Shown here piece after piece: positions 20,326 through 21,364 of a stretch of 21,364 nucleotides of DNA. The stretch is from JBDSEG01 sp039920165. GTDB lineage: Bacteria; Pseudomonadota; Gammaproteobacteria; Burkholderiales; Burkholderiaceae_C. The DNA is taken from the NCBI GenBank assembly GCA_039920165.1, contig JBDSEG010000041.1:1-21364 (forward strand), in the 5' to 3' direction. Position numbers and translations under genes: made by a program. A model generated the notes under the pieces. That model worked only from the letters and a program-made list of their open reading frames with translations. It did no database searches and was not told the DNA's origin. Position 1 is the first letter of the stretch. The number at the start of each line of letters is the position of its first letter.

Positions 20326-21364
20326 ATGTCGTTTCGCCGCAAGACCTATCCCGAAGTCGCCGAGAGCCTGCTCAACCGGCTGCTCGGCGGCGTCAGCGCC
20401 GAGGCCCATCCGTACCCGCCGCCGGGCAATCCGCGAGAGCCTTTCACGCATCCGTTGGAACGCGCGCCGGTGCAGCAGATCACGGCGGTCTGGGGCATGC
20501 GCAATGGCGCGAGCCAGCGCTTCGAGCGCGATGCCGACTACAAGCTCGCGGCCGATGCGGCGCGGCTCGAATGGATTGCCGGTGCGCAGCGTCCCGACGA
20601 AGGCACGGCGTTCGAAGTGCACTATCTGCCGCGCCAGCGCGAGGCGGGCGTCAACGACCTGTACCCCGGCTCGGTCGTGCGCACGATGCTCGAAGCGGTC
20701 GCGCTGGAAGCTGCCGGTCTGTACGCGCAGATGCAGTCGGTGTATGACGCCGGCTTCATCGATACCGCGAGCGGGGGCGCGCTCGACCATGTGGTCGCAC
20801 TGCTCGGCATCGAGCGCGTTCGCGCTGGACGCAACAGCGCCGAACTGCGCTTCGCGCGCGTGCCCACCAGCCGCGGTGCGATCACGCTGCCGGCCGGCAC
20901 CCGCGCCGCGACCACCGATGGCGCGATCGAATACGAGACGCTGTCCGACGTGCTGCTCGCCGACGGGCAGGCCAGTGCGAAGGTCGTGGCGCGCGACCTG
21001 CTGACCACGAATGACGGCGTGCCGGCGGATGCGCTGACGCTGCTGACGCGACCGGTCGCGGGCATCCAATCGGTGACCAACCCGGGCGCGAGTTCACGCC
21101 TCGATCGCGACGAGACCGATGCCGAATTGCGCACGCGGGCACGCCGCTTTCTGGTCGGTGCCGAGCGCGGCACGCGCTCCGCGATCGAGGCCGCGGTCGG
21201 CGCCGAGGGGCTGCGCTGCGAGCTGACCGAGCCCGCACCGGGTGTCGTCATCGTCCAGCTGCAATCGGGCGCGCTCGACCCGACGCGGCGGGCGCGCCTG
21301 GACGCCGCGATCCTGCGTGTGCGGCCGGCCGGCGTGGTGGTGAACCTGCTCGACGGCAGCGCGC
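20326..21364 (+). CDS. Baseplate J/gp6-like wedge protein (partial, runs off the window)
   Basis: The reading frame is open from the ATG at 20326 (GGAGA site 7 bases upstream) to the last base, giving 346 codons without a stop. Residues about 166-275 contain the baseplate-J core: 'GRNSAELRFARVPTSRGAITLPAGTRAATTDGAIEYETL', then 'PVAGIQSVTNPGASSRLDRDETDAELRTRARRFL' with V250-T-N-P253 and D260-R-D-E-T264, the family's most conserved segment. The next part, 'GTRSAIEAAVGAEGLRCELTEPAPGVVIVQL', matches the later domain. gpJ/gp6 proteins link the hub ring to the tail fibres, and a gpI-like gene and fibres would be expected downstream. The N-terminal 'MSFRRKTYPEVAESLLNRLLGG' helix is longer than in P2 gpJ, more like the larger forms of injection systems. 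Confidence 0.85.
   Translation, partial: MSFRRKTYPEVAESLLNRLLGGVSAEAHPYPPPGNPREPFTHPLERAPVQQITAVWGMRNGASQRFERDADYKLAADAARLEWIAGAQRPDEGTAFEVHYLPRQREAGVNDLYPGSVVRTMLEAVALEAAGLYAQMQSVYDAGFIDTASGGALDHVVALLGIERVRAGRNSAELRFARVPTSRGAITLPAGTRAATTDGAIEYETLSDVLLADGQASAKVVARDLLTTNDGVPADALTLLTRPVAGIQSVTNPGASSRLDRDETDAELRTRARRFLVGAERGTRSAIEAAVGAEGLRCELTEPAPGVVIVQLQSGALDPTRRARLDAAILRVRPAGVVVNLLDGSA

Overview
The window is high-GC DNA, most likely from a betaproteobacterium and probably of the order Burkholderiales. This placement rests on the polyamine aminotransferase and tRNA dihydrouridine synthase types, on a Fur-type operator of the form common in Proteobacteria, and on a GC-rich palindromic intergenic repeat (17619-17700) resembling elements that recur in Burkholderiales genomes. 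It is an inference from sequence style and recall, not from a search.

Left part (1-6330) is ordinary chromosome. It opens with the last codons of a glutamine synthetase-family gene. Then come a VapBC toxin-antitoxin pair (167-803), a SpuC-type putrescine:pyruvate aminotransferase (850-2241) and an EamA/DMT-type permease (2317-3234). Convergent to these, on the minus strand, lie dusA (3207-4214), a predicted outer-membrane protein (5056-4292), an FTR1 iron permease (5942-5091) and a periplasmic cupredoxin (6271-5939). The last three look like one iron-uptake operon, read from a promoter at 6301-6329 whose spacer is filled by a near-perfect 9-1-9 Fur box.

Right part (6584-21364, continuing past the window) is a single-direction, tightly packed cluster encoding a contractile phage-tail-like machine. 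In order: a terminator-like protein fused to a concanavalin-like domain, sheath, tube, a small chaperone-like protein, a disordered Ala/Pro-rich protein, a protein resembling the N-terminal domain of Mu gpN (DNA_circ_N), a 1156-residue helical protein (tape-measure candidate), a 919-residue protein with transmembrane segments and a C-terminal M23 peptidase fold, a gpD/gp27-like hub, a gpV/gp5-like spike, a separate PAAR tip, a gp25/gpW-like wedge protein and a gpJ/gp6-like baseplate protein cut by the window edge. No capsid, terminase, portal, integrase, lysis gene or attachment site is visible, and the left edge abuts host iron-uptake genes. A resident contractile injection system or tailocin is therefore favoured over an intact prophage, although the right flank is unseen.

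The machine mixes features: a single sheath and single tube with separate D and V proteins as in phages P2 and Mu, but a stand-alone PAAR protein as in extracellular contractile injection systems. The most unusual element is the membrane-segment/M23 protein between the putative tape measure and the hub. It could be a tape-measure-like ejected muralytic channel, a membrane anchor or a payload. Only sheath and tube have clear AAGGAG ribosome-binding sites, matching their need for high copy number; most other genes are joined by short overlaps or weak sites.
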